From the NCBI GenBank assembly GCA_026125285.1, contig JAHCLO010000031.1, positions 21,265 through 85,264 on the forward strand: a DNA stretch of 64,000 nt, read 5' to 3'. This document shows, piece after piece, positions 49,688-59,063 of this stretch. The position numbers and the translations under genes were made by a program. The DNA is from Verrucomicrobiia bacterium (lineage in GTDB: Bacteria; Verrucomicrobiota; Verrucomicrobiia; Limisphaerales; JADLHS01). The notes below the pieces were generated by a model. That model searched no databases, was not told the DNA's origin, and worked only from the letters and a program-made list of their open reading frames with translations. Position 1 is the stretch's first letter. Each line of letters starts with the position of its first letter.

Positions 49688-50632
49688 ATGAAAACAAAAT
49701 CTCTGGGAAACTCGGACCTCGCCATCACCCCGATTGGCTTCGGCGCCTGGGCCATTGGCGGCGATTGGCAATTTGGCTGGGGAGCGCAGAACGACTCTGA
49801 TTCCGTCGCCGCCATCCATCGCGCGCTGGAGCGAGGCATGAACTGGATTGATACCGCGGCCGTTTATGGCCTGGGCCACTCCGAGGAAGTGGTCGCCCGC
49901 GCGTTGCGCGAATGGAAAGTCACCCGGCCTTACGTGTTCACCAAATGTGGGATGCTCTGGGATGATCAGGGGCAAATCAGTTACTCCCTGCGCGCGGAAT
50001 CCGTTCGCCGCGAATGTGAAGCCAGCTTGCGCCGCCTCCAAACCGACGTGATTGACCTCTACCAAATCCATTGGACGGCGGATGATTTGAACGAGACGCT
50101 GGAAGGCTGGCAGGCTCTCGCCGCTTTGCAGAAGGAAGGCAAGGTGCGCTGGATCGGGGTGTCGAACGCGTCAGTGGATGAAATGCAGCAGATGCAAACC
50201 ATTGCCCCCATCACGTCATTGCAGCCGCCGTATTCCTTGCTGCGGCGCGACGTGGAAGCCGCGCAATTGCCGTGGTGCCAGCGCGAGGGTGTGGGTGTGA
50301 TTGTTTATTCGCCAATGGCTTCCGGCCTGTTGACCGGCGCGATGACCCGCGAGCGTCTGGCCGCGCTGCCCCAAACCGATTGGCGGACCAGGAACCAAGA
50401 GTTTCAGGAACCCAAACTCACGGCGAATCTCGAAGTAGCCGAACGGTTGCGGAACGTCGGAGCGCGGCGTGGTCGTTCTGCCGGTGAAGTGGCCATTGCC
50501 TGGACCCTGAATCATCCGGCTGTGACCGGCGCAATTGTCGGGGCCCGCAACGCGCCGCAGGTGGACGGCATCATCGGGGCAATGGATTTCCGACTCAGCC
50601 CCGAAGAGATCGCGCAAGTGGAGACACGCTGA
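49688..50632 (+). CDS. Aldo/keto reductase
   Basis: A 314-aa NADPH-dependent TIM-barrel oxidoreductase. Catalytic residues are D55 and Y60 in WIDTAAVYGLG, K86 in FTKCGM and H128 in YQIHWT. Cofactor-binding motifs near the C-terminus include AIAWTLNHPAVTGAIVGARN. It resembles the YhdN/general stress-like group. The ATG at 49688 fits the family start MKTKSLGNSDLAITPIGFGA. The substrate is unknown. Confidence 0.9.
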   Translation: MKTKSLGNSDLAITPIGFGAWAIGGDWQFGWGAQNDSDSVAAIHRALERGMNWIDTAAVYGLGHSEEVVARALREWKVTRPYVFTKCGMLWDDQGQISYSLRAESVRRECEASLRRLQTDVIDLYQIHWTADDLNETLEGWQALAALQKEGKVRWIGVSNASVDEMQQMQTIAPITSLQPPYSLLRRDVEAAQLPWCQREGVGVIVYSPMASGLLTGAMTRERLAALPQTDWRTRNQEFQEPKLTANLEVAERLRNVGARRGRSAGEVAIAWTLNHPAVTGAIVGARNAPQVDGIIGAMDFRLSPEEIAQVETR

Positions 50633-50697
50633 GTGACACTTCGAAGGTTGGTAACGGAATTTGAGATTCCTCGGAGCAGAACACAGATGCCCGGAGA

Positions 50698-52593
50698 CTA
50701 TTCCACGGTCGCCAGCACACACCGGAAACCACGATGGCTGAAGCGCCGGGTGTCGTTGCCGCGCACACGATGCGAAACCGCCAGCGCCTCTTCCGTGCCG
50801 CTTTCCCAGGACGCCCCCATAAGCCAGCGTGAATTGGGATCATCCACCGGCCCGTCGGCGCAGAATTCCCACACGTTGCCGCCAAGGTCGTAAACCCCAT
50901 ATTGGTTTGGGTTGAAACTGCCCACGGGGGAAGTGCCCACGAATCCATCATCGTAGCTGCTGAGGACGGCACGCCGGGCCACGCTGCGTCGCAATTCGGC
51001 ACCCGCGTAATTGCCCGCACCGGCCGGTGGCGGCCAGTCATCCCCCCAAGGAAACATCGCCGGGCCCGCAACGCGCAGCCACTCGGTCCGTGTCGGCAAC
51101 CGGTAATACTGATTGGTGGAGAGCAAGCCTGCCTGCCGTTCCTGCTGTGTCAGCCATTCGCAGAACGCCTCCGCGTCGCGCCACGTCACGCCTACCACTG
51201 GATGCGCTGGCGTCTGTGCGAAATCGGGATTGCGCCACGAGTGATCGGATTGCCGCCATTGGTTGTTCTGCCCCAGGGTCATCATGACCGGGCCGGTGGC
51301 GTAACCCGTTTTGCGCGCAAACGCCTCGAAATCCTGCACGCGGGTTTCCCAAATTGAAAACTGAACCGGCAACTCCGGGATGGAAATGAACCTCATGCCG
51401 AGGCTGTTTTGCCAAACCTCACCCACCTGCAATTGGGTTTCGGACGGTGTCGTCGCAACCTGTGGGCTGCGGGATTTACCCCGGTGGATGAGCAGCAGCG
51501 AAACCGCCAGGACCACCAGCATGGCGCAAGCGGACACTGCTGCAATCCACAACCGCTTGTGCGACGAATCCTGCGTGGCTGTCACGGCGCTTTGCGATGG
51601 CCCCGCCAGTGGCGCAATTTGCGGCTCCGGGTGTTCCGCGGTTGCGTTTGGCGCTGGAAGGATTGGCACGGCTTCCGGCAATCCAGGATTCGGTGGGCCT
51701 GTCAACCCGAGCCGGAGGGCGACTTCGCGTGCGCTCACGGGCCGACGATCCGGTTCCTTGGCCAGACACGCGGCAACGGTTTCCTCCCACACCAGCGGAA
51801 TCGCTGCCTCGTCCATGCCGAATTCATGCAGCCTTTCAGTCATCGTGGGCGGTGTGAGTTCGAGCAATTGCTGGAAAATGTCGCCCTCGTGAAACGGCGT
51901 CTTGCCGGTGAGCAATTCGTAGATCGTGACGCCCAGCGAATACATGTCGTCGGCCACCGCGGGTGGTTCGCCGGTCCATTGCTGGAAACTCATGTAAATA
52001 TCCGTACCGACGATTCGCGGATGCGCGCGGTCCGGCTTCGCTCCAGGGCGGAGTTCCCGCGCCAGACCGAAATCCGTGACCTTGAGTTGCCCGCGGGAAT
52101 TGAGCAGCAGATTCGCGGGCTTGAGATCCCGGTGGACGATCTGCGCTTCGTGGTGCGCGTAATCCAGCGCGTCGCATAACTGGCGGATCCAAGGGGCGAT
52201 TTCCTCCGCGGTGAAGATTTGTTGCGGCTTGTCCACGCGCAACGACCACAAAGACCAACCGTCCACATACTCCATCGCAATGGCGGCACCGTGGGCATCC
52301 TGCACGAAATCGTGAATACGGACGATGTTTGGGTGCGCGAGCTTGAGGTTGCGGCGCGTTTCCAGCTTGAGCTGCGCCACTTCGTGGTGATCGTGGATCA
52401 GATGGTGCGCGAGAAACTTGAGCGCCACCGGCTGTTCCAATACGCGGTCGTGCGCCAGCCAAACCACGCCCATGCCGCCCGCGCCCAGAGTGCGTTTGAG
52501 GTAGTACCGGTCAAATACTCGCTGCCCGGCGGCGAGTTCGCGCACCTTGTTCCCCGCCGCGGGCGGCGTGGCTTTCTTTCCGTCGTTTGGCAT
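50698..52593 (-). CDS. Membrane Ser/Thr kinase fused to an FGE/SUMF1-type domain
   Basis: A 631-aa protein. The N-terminal protein kinase domain (about 30-295) has GAGGMGVVW, K59 in VALKF, HRDLKPANLLL with D156 and DFG (174-176). A Pro-rich linker and one membrane segment (349-369) follow. Residues 395-631 are a formylglycine-generating-enzyme-like domain (NSLGMRFISIPELP, HPVVGVTWRDAEAFCEWL, FRCVLATVE end). The kinase is cytoplasmic and the FGE-like domain outside. In this fold the external domain may bind ligands rather than oxidise cysteine; the FGE cysteine pair is not evident. Confidence 0.88.
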   Translation of the reverse strand: MPNDGKKATPPAAGNKVRELAAGQRVFDRYYLKRTLGAGGMGVVWLAHDRVLEQPVALKFLAHHLIHDHHEVAQLKLETRRNLKLAHPNIVRIHDFVQDAHGAAIAMEYVDGWSLWSLRVDKPQQIFTAEEIAPWIRQLCDALDYAHHEAQIVHRDLKPANLLLNSRGQLKVTDFGLARELRPGAKPDRAHPRIVGTDIYMSFQQWTGEPPAVADDMYSLGVTIYELLTGKTPFHEGDIFQQLLELTPPTMTERLHEFGMDEAAIPLVWEETVAACLAKEPDRRPVSAREVALRLGLTGPPNPGLPEAVPILPAPNATAEHPEPQIAPLAGPSQSAVTATQDSSHKRLWIAAVSACAMLVVLAVSLLLIHRGKSRSPQVATTPSETQLQVGEVWQNSLGMRFISIPELPVQFSIWETRVQDFEAFARKTGYATGPVMMTLGQNNQWRQSDHSWRNPDFAQTPAHPVVGVTWRDAEAFCEWLTQQERQAGLLSTNQYYRLPTRTEWLRVAGPAMFPWGDDWPPPAGAGNYAGAELRRSVARRAVLSSYDDGFVGTSPVGSFNPNQYGVYDLGGNVWEFCADGPVDDPNSRWLMGASWESGTEEALAVSHRVRGNDTRRFSHRGFRCVLATVE

Positions 52594-52770
52594 GGGCGGC
52601 TTTCAGTAAAGCCGCGCCGACGCACAAGTCGAGCACGAAGCGCCGCTGGCATCCCGTGCGCCAACCGGAAGGCCGCATTACTGACCAGACAGTTGATGTT
52701 TCACGACAAAGACCTTCCGGTGGACCCGCGAGCAGGTGGCCCCGTTTGGTCTTGCTCGCCAGACCCTCCT

Positions 52771-53577
52771 TCAAATCGTCTGCGCCAGGAAACCACCGTC
52801 CACCACAATGTCCGTGCCCGTGACGAAACCACTGGCCTGGCTGCTGGCCAGAAACACGGCGGCACCCGTCAATTCCTCGGCGGCGCCGAACCGCTTCATT
52901 GGCGTGTGGCCCCAAATGGCCTCCGTGCGGGAGGTTGGTGAGCCATCCTCGTTAAAGAGCAGTTTGCGATTTTGTTCCGCAGGGAAAAACCCCGGGGTGA
53001 TGGTGTTTACCCGCACTCCGCGCGGCGCCCACTCGCGCGCCAGAAACTTCGTCAGGCTCAACACCGCCGCCTTGGCCGACGAATAGGCCACCACGCGCGA
53101 CAACGGGAGATGGGCTGAGACGCTGGCAATGTTGATGATGCTGCCCCGGCCGCGTTCGCACATGGCCGGGCCAAATTCCTGGCACGGCAACAACACGCCG
53201 CCCACCAGGTTCAGATCGAAGTTCGCCCGCCAGTCGTCCGCGCCGATGGCTTCAAAAGGGTGGTCCGCGGTCACCGTCACTTTGGGATCATTGCCCCCGG
53301 CGGCATTCAACAAGATGGTTGGGGCGCCCAGCGCGGCGGCAATCTGCCGGTGGGCAGCCGCCAGACTGGATCGGGATTCCGCATCCGCGCCAAAAAACTC
53401 CGCGTGGCCCCCGCTGGCTGCAATTGCTTGGACGCGCGCCTGTCCCCGTTCGGCGTTGCGTCCCACCACGGCAATCCTGGCGCCCGCATCGGCCAACCCC
53501 TGTGCCAACGCGCCGCCGAGCACGCCTGTGCCACCAATTACGACCGCCACGTCCCCGCTGAGATCGAACAATTTCAT
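52771..53577 (-). CDS. Short-chain dehydrogenase/reductase
   Basis: A 268-aa classical SDR. Cofactor motif GGTGVLGG (15-22), NAAGG (91-95), catalytic S152 in NIASVS and Y165/K169 in YSSAKA are present, and the end GTDIVVDGGFLAQTI is typical. By length and the ERGRGSIINIASVSA block it resembles D-mannonate or gluconate oxidoreductases of sugar-acid pathways, which is only a suggestion. The start at 53577 gives the usual MKLFDLSGDVAVV. Confidence 0.88.
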   Translation of the reverse strand: MKLFDLSGDVAVVIGGTGVLGGALAQGLADAGARIAVVGRNAERGQARVQAIAASGGHAEFFGADAESRSSLAAAHRQIAAALGAPTILLNAAGGNDPKVTVTADHPFEAIGADDWRANFDLNLVGGVLLPCQEFGPAMCERGRGSIINIASVSAHLPLSRVVAYSSAKAAVLSLTKFLAREWAPRGVRVNTITPGFFPAEQNRKLLFNEDGSPTSRTEAIWGHTPMKRFGAAEELTGAAVFLASSQASGFVTGTDIVVDGGFLAQTI

Positions 53578-53721
53578 AGTAAGTTGCGAGGGATTGTCAG
53601 GCTGGCACGCCAGAGTGGAAAGAGTTTTTTGCGCAACGCATGGCAGCCCTCACTCCCTGCGAGTGCATGTGCAAATTCGCCGCTGGCCAGCCGTCGGCCA
53701 TTCCACTAGCCTGCCGGCATC

Positions 53722-54669
53722 ATGACGCAATTTGCCAAGCCGGATGTCATCATCACCCACGAAAGCGATCTCGACGGATTGATCGCTGGGGTGTTGCTGC
53801 AACGGCTCGCCCGAAAGGTCTTCGACGCGCACGTGCCATTGGAGGCGTATCATTACAACGTCTGGAAACAACGCGACCTCCGCGAGAAATCCGCCTGGGT
53901 TGCCGATTTCACGTTTGAACAGCGGCTCGACAAGGCGAACTGGCTGGTGGTGGATCATCACGTCACCGAGTTGAGGCCGCAACAGGGCCAACTCATTCAC
54001 GACGTGAACAAGTCCGCCGGATTGCTGTGTTACGAACTTTGCTGCGAGCAAGGCCTCGGCTCGCCCGTGCTCGACCGGCTCGTTCACCTGAACAACGTGA
54101 GCGATCTGTTCCTGGAGGAGGATTCCGATTTCATCCTGGCGGGTGACTACGCCAATCTCGTGAAGATTTACGGCTTCTGGAATCTCCACGCGCTGCTCGG
54201 CGGCGAGATCGAGAAACTGCTGGATCATCCGCTGCTCGAAGTCATGGCAGCCAAGCGGCGTATTGAAGACCCGCTGGGACTGGAGTGGAGCAAAGGCAAC
54301 GTCGCCGAGATCAGTCCCAACGTTGGCTTCGTGGACACGGTCATCGGCAACAACAACCTCATCGTCCATCAGTTGCTCGAGCAACAAGCCACGCGATATC
54401 CCGTGTTGCTCACGATGTTTCGCCGCACCAACGGCGTCGTCATCGCCAGCCTGCGCAGTCGCAACGGTGAGGCGCTCAAGGTCGCGGAAAAACTCCAGGG
54501 CGGCGGCCACGCCAACGCCTGCGGCGCGGTCCTGCCGCGCTCGGTCAAGACCATCCCCGACGCGGTGAACTACCTGCGCCAGGTGTTGAATCCCAAACGC
54601 GACGCTCCGTTAAACAGTCTGGAAAATATATTTGCCGAACTGGAAGGGGAACAAGCTGCCCGCAGATGA
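53722..54669 (+). CDS. DHH-family phosphoesterase
   Basis: A 315-aa protein of the DHH/DHHA1 superfamily (RecJ, NrnA, cyclic-dinucleotide phosphodiesterases). ITHESDLDGLIAG gives metal-binding aspartates (D16, D18), DHH lies at 77-79, and GGGHANACGAVLP is the DHHA1 motif. Likely substrates are short oligonucleotides or cyclic dinucleotides, but the exact one is unclear. No PAS or GGDEF-like domain is present. The next gene overlaps the 3' side in another frame only if its longer start is used. Confidence 0.88.
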   Translation: MTQFAKPDVIITHESDLDGLIAGVLLQRLARKVFDAHVPLEAYHYNVWKQRDLREKSAWVADFTFEQRLDKANWLVVDHHVTELRPQQGQLIHDVNKSAGLLCYELCCEQGLGSPVLDRLVHLNNVSDLFLEEDSDFILAGDYANLVKIYGFWNLHALLGGEIEKLLDHPLLEVMAAKRRIEDPLGLEWSKGNVAEISPNVGFVDTVIGNNNLIVHQLLEQQATRYPVLLTMFRRTNGVVIASLRSRNGEALKVAEKLQGGGHANACGAVLPRSVKTIPDAVNYLRQVLNPKRDAPLNSLENIFAELEGEQAARR

Positions 54670-54748
54670 ACCGGCCGACGATGCAATCCCATGGAGTATT
54701 CGGGGCGGCCGGTGGTTTGGTGATGGACCTTGCCGACCGCTGTCTCGC

Positions 54749-55876
54749 ATGAGGTGGAATTCCTGGCTGTCACGTTGGCTGGTCAGCCTTGTGCTGCTCG
54801 GCTTGTTGTGGTTGATCGAGACGGCTTGTTCGCAGAGCAACGTCACCCTCCGCGTCGTGGCGGCAAATCTGACCTCGGGCAACAATCAGCGTTACGAAAC
54901 GCCCGGCCTAAACATCCTGCAAGGTCTCCGGCCGGACATCGTGGCCCTTCAGGAATTCAACTACGCGAGCACTGGCAGCGCCGGCCTCAACACACCGGCG
55001 GCATTCCGCGAAATGCTCGACCGGACTTTTGGGCCCGACTTCGTTTATTACCGTGAAGCTGGCTACAACATCCCCAACGGCATCATCAGTCGCTACCCGA
55101 TGATTGCGAGTGGCTCCTGGGTGGACAGCGACGCGGGTGTGAATGACCGTGGCTTCGCGTGGGCAAGGATTGATGTGCCCGGCACGAATGATCTGTATGT
55201 GGTGAGCGTTCACTTGAAGGCCAGCAATTCGGGCAGCGATGTGACGCGGCGGGCCGCCCAGGCCGCCGAACTCCGGGCGCTCATCGCCACCAATTTCCCC
55301 GCCGATGCCTGGATCGTTCTCGCGGGCGACTTCAACATCTATTCGGAGGATGAACCTGCGGTCGCCACTCTGCGTACATTTGTCAGCGACACCCCTGTGC
55401 CCACGGACTTGCACGGCAACCCAAACACCAACCAGGGCCGCAACCGCCGGTACGACCGCGTGCTCGTGAGTTTCCCGCTGACCAACTCCCTGACGCCCGT
55501 GGTGCTGCCCTCGCACACGCTCGCGGATGGACTGGTGTTCGTCTCCACCAACTACGCGCCGTTGAGCGACGTGCCTCCGGTTCAGTTTGGCGATTCCATT
55601 GTGTCCGGCATGCAACATCTGGCCGTGGTGAAGGACTTCAAATTCACACTTGAGGCAGGCAGCTTGGTGCCCCCACCGACCCTCGCCCTTTCCGAGGCGG
55701 GAGTCTTGCGCTGGCGGGGGTTGAGCAACGTCACCTACACGGTGCAGATGACCACGAACTTGGCGTTCAAGAATTGGCTCACGCTTGGGACCGCGACTTC
55801 GACTGGCACTGAGCTTTTCTTTACGAATGCCCCCAGCACCGAGGCTCAACGGTTTTATCGGGTGATTTACCCGTAG
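54749..55876 (+). CDS. Secreted endonuclease/exonuclease/phosphatase-family protein
   Basis: A 375-aa exported protein with a signal peptide (residues 1-30, MRWNSWLSRWLVSLVLLG). The EEP domain includes VVAANLTSGN, IVALQEFNYAS with the metal-binding Glu, VVSVHLKASNSGS and LAGDFNIYSEDE. The last 65 residues form a separate module ending AQRFYRVIYP, also found at the end of the protein at 63244. The ATG at 54749 is used rather than the longer frame at 54632. The substrate could be DNA, lipid or sugar phosphate. Confidence 0.85.
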   Translation: MRWNSWLSRWLVSLVLLGLLWLIETACSQSNVTLRVVAANLTSGNNQRYETPGLNILQGLRPDIVALQEFNYASTGSAGLNTPAAFREMLDRTFGPDFVYYREAGYNIPNGIISRYPMIASGSWVDSDAGVNDRGFAWARIDVPGTNDLYVVSVHLKASNSGSDVTRRAAQAAELRALIATNFPADAWIVLAGDFNIYSEDEPAVATLRTFVSDTPVPTDLHGNPNTNQGRNRRYDRVLVSFPLTNSLTPVVLPSHTLADGLVFVSTNYAPLSDVPPVQFGDSIVSGMQHLAVVKDFKFTLEAGSLVPPPTLALSEAGVLRWRGLSNVTYTVQMTTNLAFKNWLTLGTATSTGTELFFTNAPSTEAQRFYRVIYP

Positions 55877-55897
55877 CGGCAGCGCCGTGAACAATTT

Positions 55898-57295
55898 CTA
55901 TTTCTCCACCTTGCTCAAGACTTCGCCCTGCTGCAAACGCGTTTTCAATCGCTGCCCAGATTTCACCTTCGTCGCATCCCGCAGGACGTTGCCGCTGGCC
56001 GCATCCATCGTAATTGAATAGCCGCGTGCCAGTACTTGCTCCGGTCCGAGCAGCCGCAAGCGCGAATCCAGCGTCTGCCACGCATGAAACCGCTCGCGCA
56101 ATTCGTGCCGCGCCTGTTCCCCGAGCCGCCGCCGCGCCTGCGTCAGCATTTGAGTGCGATCCTTGACCAATTGCGCGGGACGCGTGCGCCAAAGTCGGGC
56201 GGTCGCGTTCTGCCAGGCCACGCTACGCTCGCGCACGCGCTGCCGTGTGTTGCGGATCAGATCGGTGTGCAATTCGTCCAGCCGTTGCAGCCATTCGTTC
56301 ACCAGCCGACGCGGGTGCGCCCGATGCAACCGCTGCGCCAACTGGGTGAAGTCCTTGGTGGCGCGACGGAGTTGTTGCCGCACCCGCGTCGCCATGAGCG
56401 AAGGCGCTTCAGCGACAAATTCGCGACTCGCAAACACGTCCTCCGTGATGACTTCCGCCGCGGCACTGGGTGTGGCTGCGCGCACGTCTGCCACGAAATC
56501 GCTGATCGTAAAATCAATCTCGTGTCCCACCGCCGACACGACCGGCAGGGCGGATTCAAAGATCGCCCGGGCTACGATTTCCTCGTTGAACGCCCACAAG
56601 TCCTCCAAGCTGCCACCGCCGCGGGTGACAAGAATCAGGTCGAGCGGCACATGAGGTGGGCCAATTTCGTTCAACCGGCGGATCGCCTCGGCAATCTCCT
56701 CGGAGGATTTCTCCCCCTGCACGCGGCACGGCGCGAGAATGATTTCGAGACTGGGATTCCTCCGTTGGATGACATGCAGCACGTCACGGATGGCCGCGCC
56801 GGTGGGTGAAGTTACCAGCCCGAGGCGTTGTGGGAAGCGGGGCAACGGACGCTTGCGTTCCGGCGCAAACAAACCTTCCGCCGCGAGCTTCTGTTTAAGC
56901 TTCTCGAACGCGACTTGTAGCGCGCCGACCCCTTGCAACTCCACGGCGCGCACGATCAGTTGATATTGTCCGCGCGCTTCATAGACGGTCACGTCGCCCT
57001 GAAGCAGCACTTTTTGTCCGTCCGTCAGCAATTGCCGATGCGCCACCGTCGCACTGCGAAACAGTACGCAACTCAACTGCGCATTGGCATCCTTGAGCGT
57101 GAAGTAAGTATGCCCGGAACTCTGGGTGCGCAGGTTGGTGATCTCGCCCGTCACCCAAATCAGGCCGATATGCAGCTCCAACAACCGTCGCACTTGCTCC
57201 GTCAGTTCACTGACGGACAATACGCGCCGGGTTTGCTCCGGCGGAAACAGTTCGCCGAAGTCCCATTGGGATTTGGATTTCTTGCCGCCGGACAT
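55898..57295 (-). CDS. xseA: Exodeoxyribonuclease VII large subunit
   Basis: A 465-aa nuclease subunit. The N-terminal OB-fold (WVTGEITNLRTQSSGHTYFT) is followed by the catalytic region with LGLVTSPTGAAIRDVLHVI, LILVTRGGGSLEDLWAFNEE and SAVGHEIDFTISDFVADVRA, then a long coiled coil and a C-terminal LLGPEQVLARGYSITMDA. The complex degrades single-stranded DNA. No xseB gene is seen close by. Confidence 0.95.
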   Translation of the reverse strand: MSGGKKSKSQWDFGELFPPEQTRRVLSVSELTEQVRRLLELHIGLIWVTGEITNLRTQSSGHTYFTLKDANAQLSCVLFRSATVAHRQLLTDGQKVLLQGDVTVYEARGQYQLIVRAVELQGVGALQVAFEKLKQKLAAEGLFAPERKRPLPRFPQRLGLVTSPTGAAIRDVLHVIQRRNPSLEIILAPCRVQGEKSSEEIAEAIRRLNEIGPPHVPLDLILVTRGGGSLEDLWAFNEEIVARAIFESALPVVSAVGHEIDFTISDFVADVRAATPSAAAEVITEDVFASREFVAEAPSLMATRVRQQLRRATKDFTQLAQRLHRAHPRRLVNEWLQRLDELHTDLIRNTRQRVRERSVAWQNATARLWRTRPAQLVKDRTQMLTQARRRLGEQARHELRERFHAWQTLDSRLRLLGPEQVLARGYSITMDAASGNVLRDATKVKSGQRLKTRLQQGEVLSKVEK

Positions 57296-57326
57296 TTTGC
57301 CGTAACTATTCAGTTTTCAAAGGGGC

Positions 57327-57400
57327 CACTGTTTGGAAGTGATTGATGGGTGACTAATAAAGCATCTTCTCACTCCGGGAATTCTGGTCACCAAACAGTG
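57327..57400. repeat. Inverted repeat before the DDE transposase remnant
   Basis: CACTGTTTGG (about 57327-57336) and CCAAACAGTG (57391-57400) face each other across about 54 nt. It may be part of an IS end. Confidence 0.6.
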
Positions 57401-58411
57401 ACCGAATTCATTAAACTCCAAACCCCGCAACAATCCATCCAAATCGGCTGCACCGATCACAAGGTCAGTGGCCGGGCCGGCTAACTCGCCTTCGGTGGGT
57501 TCCTGCACTGGCATCGCTTCGCCCAACTGCTGGCGCGCGTCTTGCCGCATCCGCGCACCCGCAAGCAGGCTATCCCCGTGGCCGATCTGGCGCTGGTGGC
57601 GCATCTGCGCCGCGACGTGATGTTGCCGGTGCTGCGGGCCATTGAGCGCCTCGGCAGTCAGTCCACCTTCACGCGCTTTTTCCAGGGGATCACCAGCGCG
57701 GGCAAGAATCTGGCCACGTTCCGTCCGCTGTGGCGCTGGTGTCTGGAACGATTGCGCAGTCGCCAGGGCGGTTACGCGCTGGACCTGGATTCGACGCGGC
57801 TGTTGCACGAGGACGGCCATCAGGAGTGTGTGGCCACCGGTTACACGCGCCTGGGGACCAAGCCGTGTTTGCATCCGCTGCTCGCGGTGTTGGAGAAGGC
57901 CAATCTGGTGGTGGGCCTCTGGCTGCGCCCGGGCAACGCCGCCTGCGCCAACAACGTGGTGGCCTTCACGCTGGACTTGCTGGCCAACTTCCCGAAATGG
58001 ATTGGGCTGCGGCTGGTGCGATCCGATTCGGGATTCTGTGTGCCGGAGTGGCTGGACTTGTTGGAGCGGCTCAAACTCCAGTACATCGTGGTGGCGTGGC
58101 TGTTGAAACCGCTGCAACGGCTGCTCAAAAAGGACTTGATCTGGACGGCGACCAACGTGCCGGGCACCGAAGTGACCGAGGTCTGGCATCAGGAAGTGAA
58201 CTGGCCGGCACCGCGACGAGTGATCTTGCTACGCCATCGGATCGCCGACAAACAAACGGCCGGCCAGCGCACTGGCGGCAAGGGGTTGGTGGATTGTCCG
58301 GGCTATCTCGATCAGACATCATGCTCTATGGATAAAACGGGTAAACTTTGGGAGACAGCTCATCACCCTCCGGGGTTGCTGGCTAGCGATGACTTTCGGG
58401 CCGGCTGGTAG
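57398..58411 (+). pseudogene. DDE transposase remnant, IS1380/IS4-like, with a nonsense codon
   Basis: A frame from GTG at 57398 reads VTEFIKLQTPQQSIQIGCTD, then VSGRAG and a TAA at 57482-57484, then continues in the same frame LAFGGFLHWHRFAQLLARVL. DDE-type features follow: ALDLDSTRL with the first Asp, VRSDSGFC with the second Asp, VILLRHRI. The homologous part ends near GLVDCPGY, after which the frame is unrelated. So the element has a stop and a 3' truncation. The family call is by appearance. Confidence 0.78.
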
Positions 58412-58516
58412 CTTCGTGCATCGCGAGCCAGCAATTTCTCTTAGAAAGGGCTTGATCGCCGGGCTCGATTTGTTAGCTGTTAAGCGTCACACAAAACTGA
58501 ACCAACCATCAACACC

Positions 58517-58960
58517 ATGAAAAGAACCGTTCTCAAAATCGCTGGACTGAGCCTGCTGGCTGCGGCTATTGCCTTGGCCCCCGGACAAGGTTTCGCCCAG
58601 GAAAAGCAACCGGAGAAGGCCAAATCGGCGGCCTCCGAAAAAGCCGCGCCCAAAGGCGAACGACCACTGCCATTTCGCGGTAAAGTCGGCGCCATCAACA
58701 AAACCGCCAAGACCGTGACCGTCGGCGAGCGGGTGTTTCACATTACGGCCGATACCCGGATCATTAAAGGCGGCAAACCTGCCAAGCTGGAAGATGGCGT
58801 GATTGGAGATGAAATCGGCGGGTCCTATCGCAAAGCCGAAGACGGCAAACTGGTGGCGGCCATGGTGCGCTTTGGCCCGGCGCCTGAAGGCGCAACGAAG
58901 GCCAAGAAGAAGGGCGAAGGCGCAGCCGAGGGCAAGAAGAAGGCGGTTCAAACCGAATAA
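58517..58960 (+). CDS. Small secreted protein with a beta-rich core
   Basis: A 147-aa exported protein of unknown function. Signal peptide (1-27, cut near GFAQE), a Lys/Ala-rich linker, then a compact domain (about 53-115) reading RGKVGAINKTAKTVTVGERV and FHITADTRIIKGGKPAKLED, and a Lys/Gly-rich tail. The core looks like an OB-like or DUF5666-type domain. A Rho-independent terminator follows 26 nt later, so it is a single-gene unit. Confidence 0.75.
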   Translation: MKRTVLKIAGLSLLAAAIALAPGQGFAQEKQPEKAKSAASEKAAPKGERPLPFRGKVGAINKTAKTVTVGERVFHITADTRIIKGGKPAKLEDGVIGDEIGGSYRKAEDGKLVAAMVRFGPAPEGATKAKKKGEGAAEGKKKAVQTE

Positions 58961-58985
58961 TCGGCAACCTCAACTGTCGTAGCTC

Positions 58986-59010
58986 AGGCAGGCGCAAGCC
59001 TGCCTTTTTT
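58986..59010 (+). terminator. Rho-independent terminator
   Basis: AGGCAGGC, GCAA loop, GCCTGCCT and a run of six T. It lies right after the small secreted protein and matches the standard form. Confidence 0.85.
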
Positions 59011-59063
59011 GTTCGGAGCAAACGTGGAGTGTGAAGGAGAAACCGGACTGGCAAGAGCTACAG

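Noticed and set aside
57317..58189. A 290-aa minus-strand frame opposite the DDE transposase
   Set aside because: Rich in His, Gln and Arg with no motifs; the plus strand shows transposase signatures.
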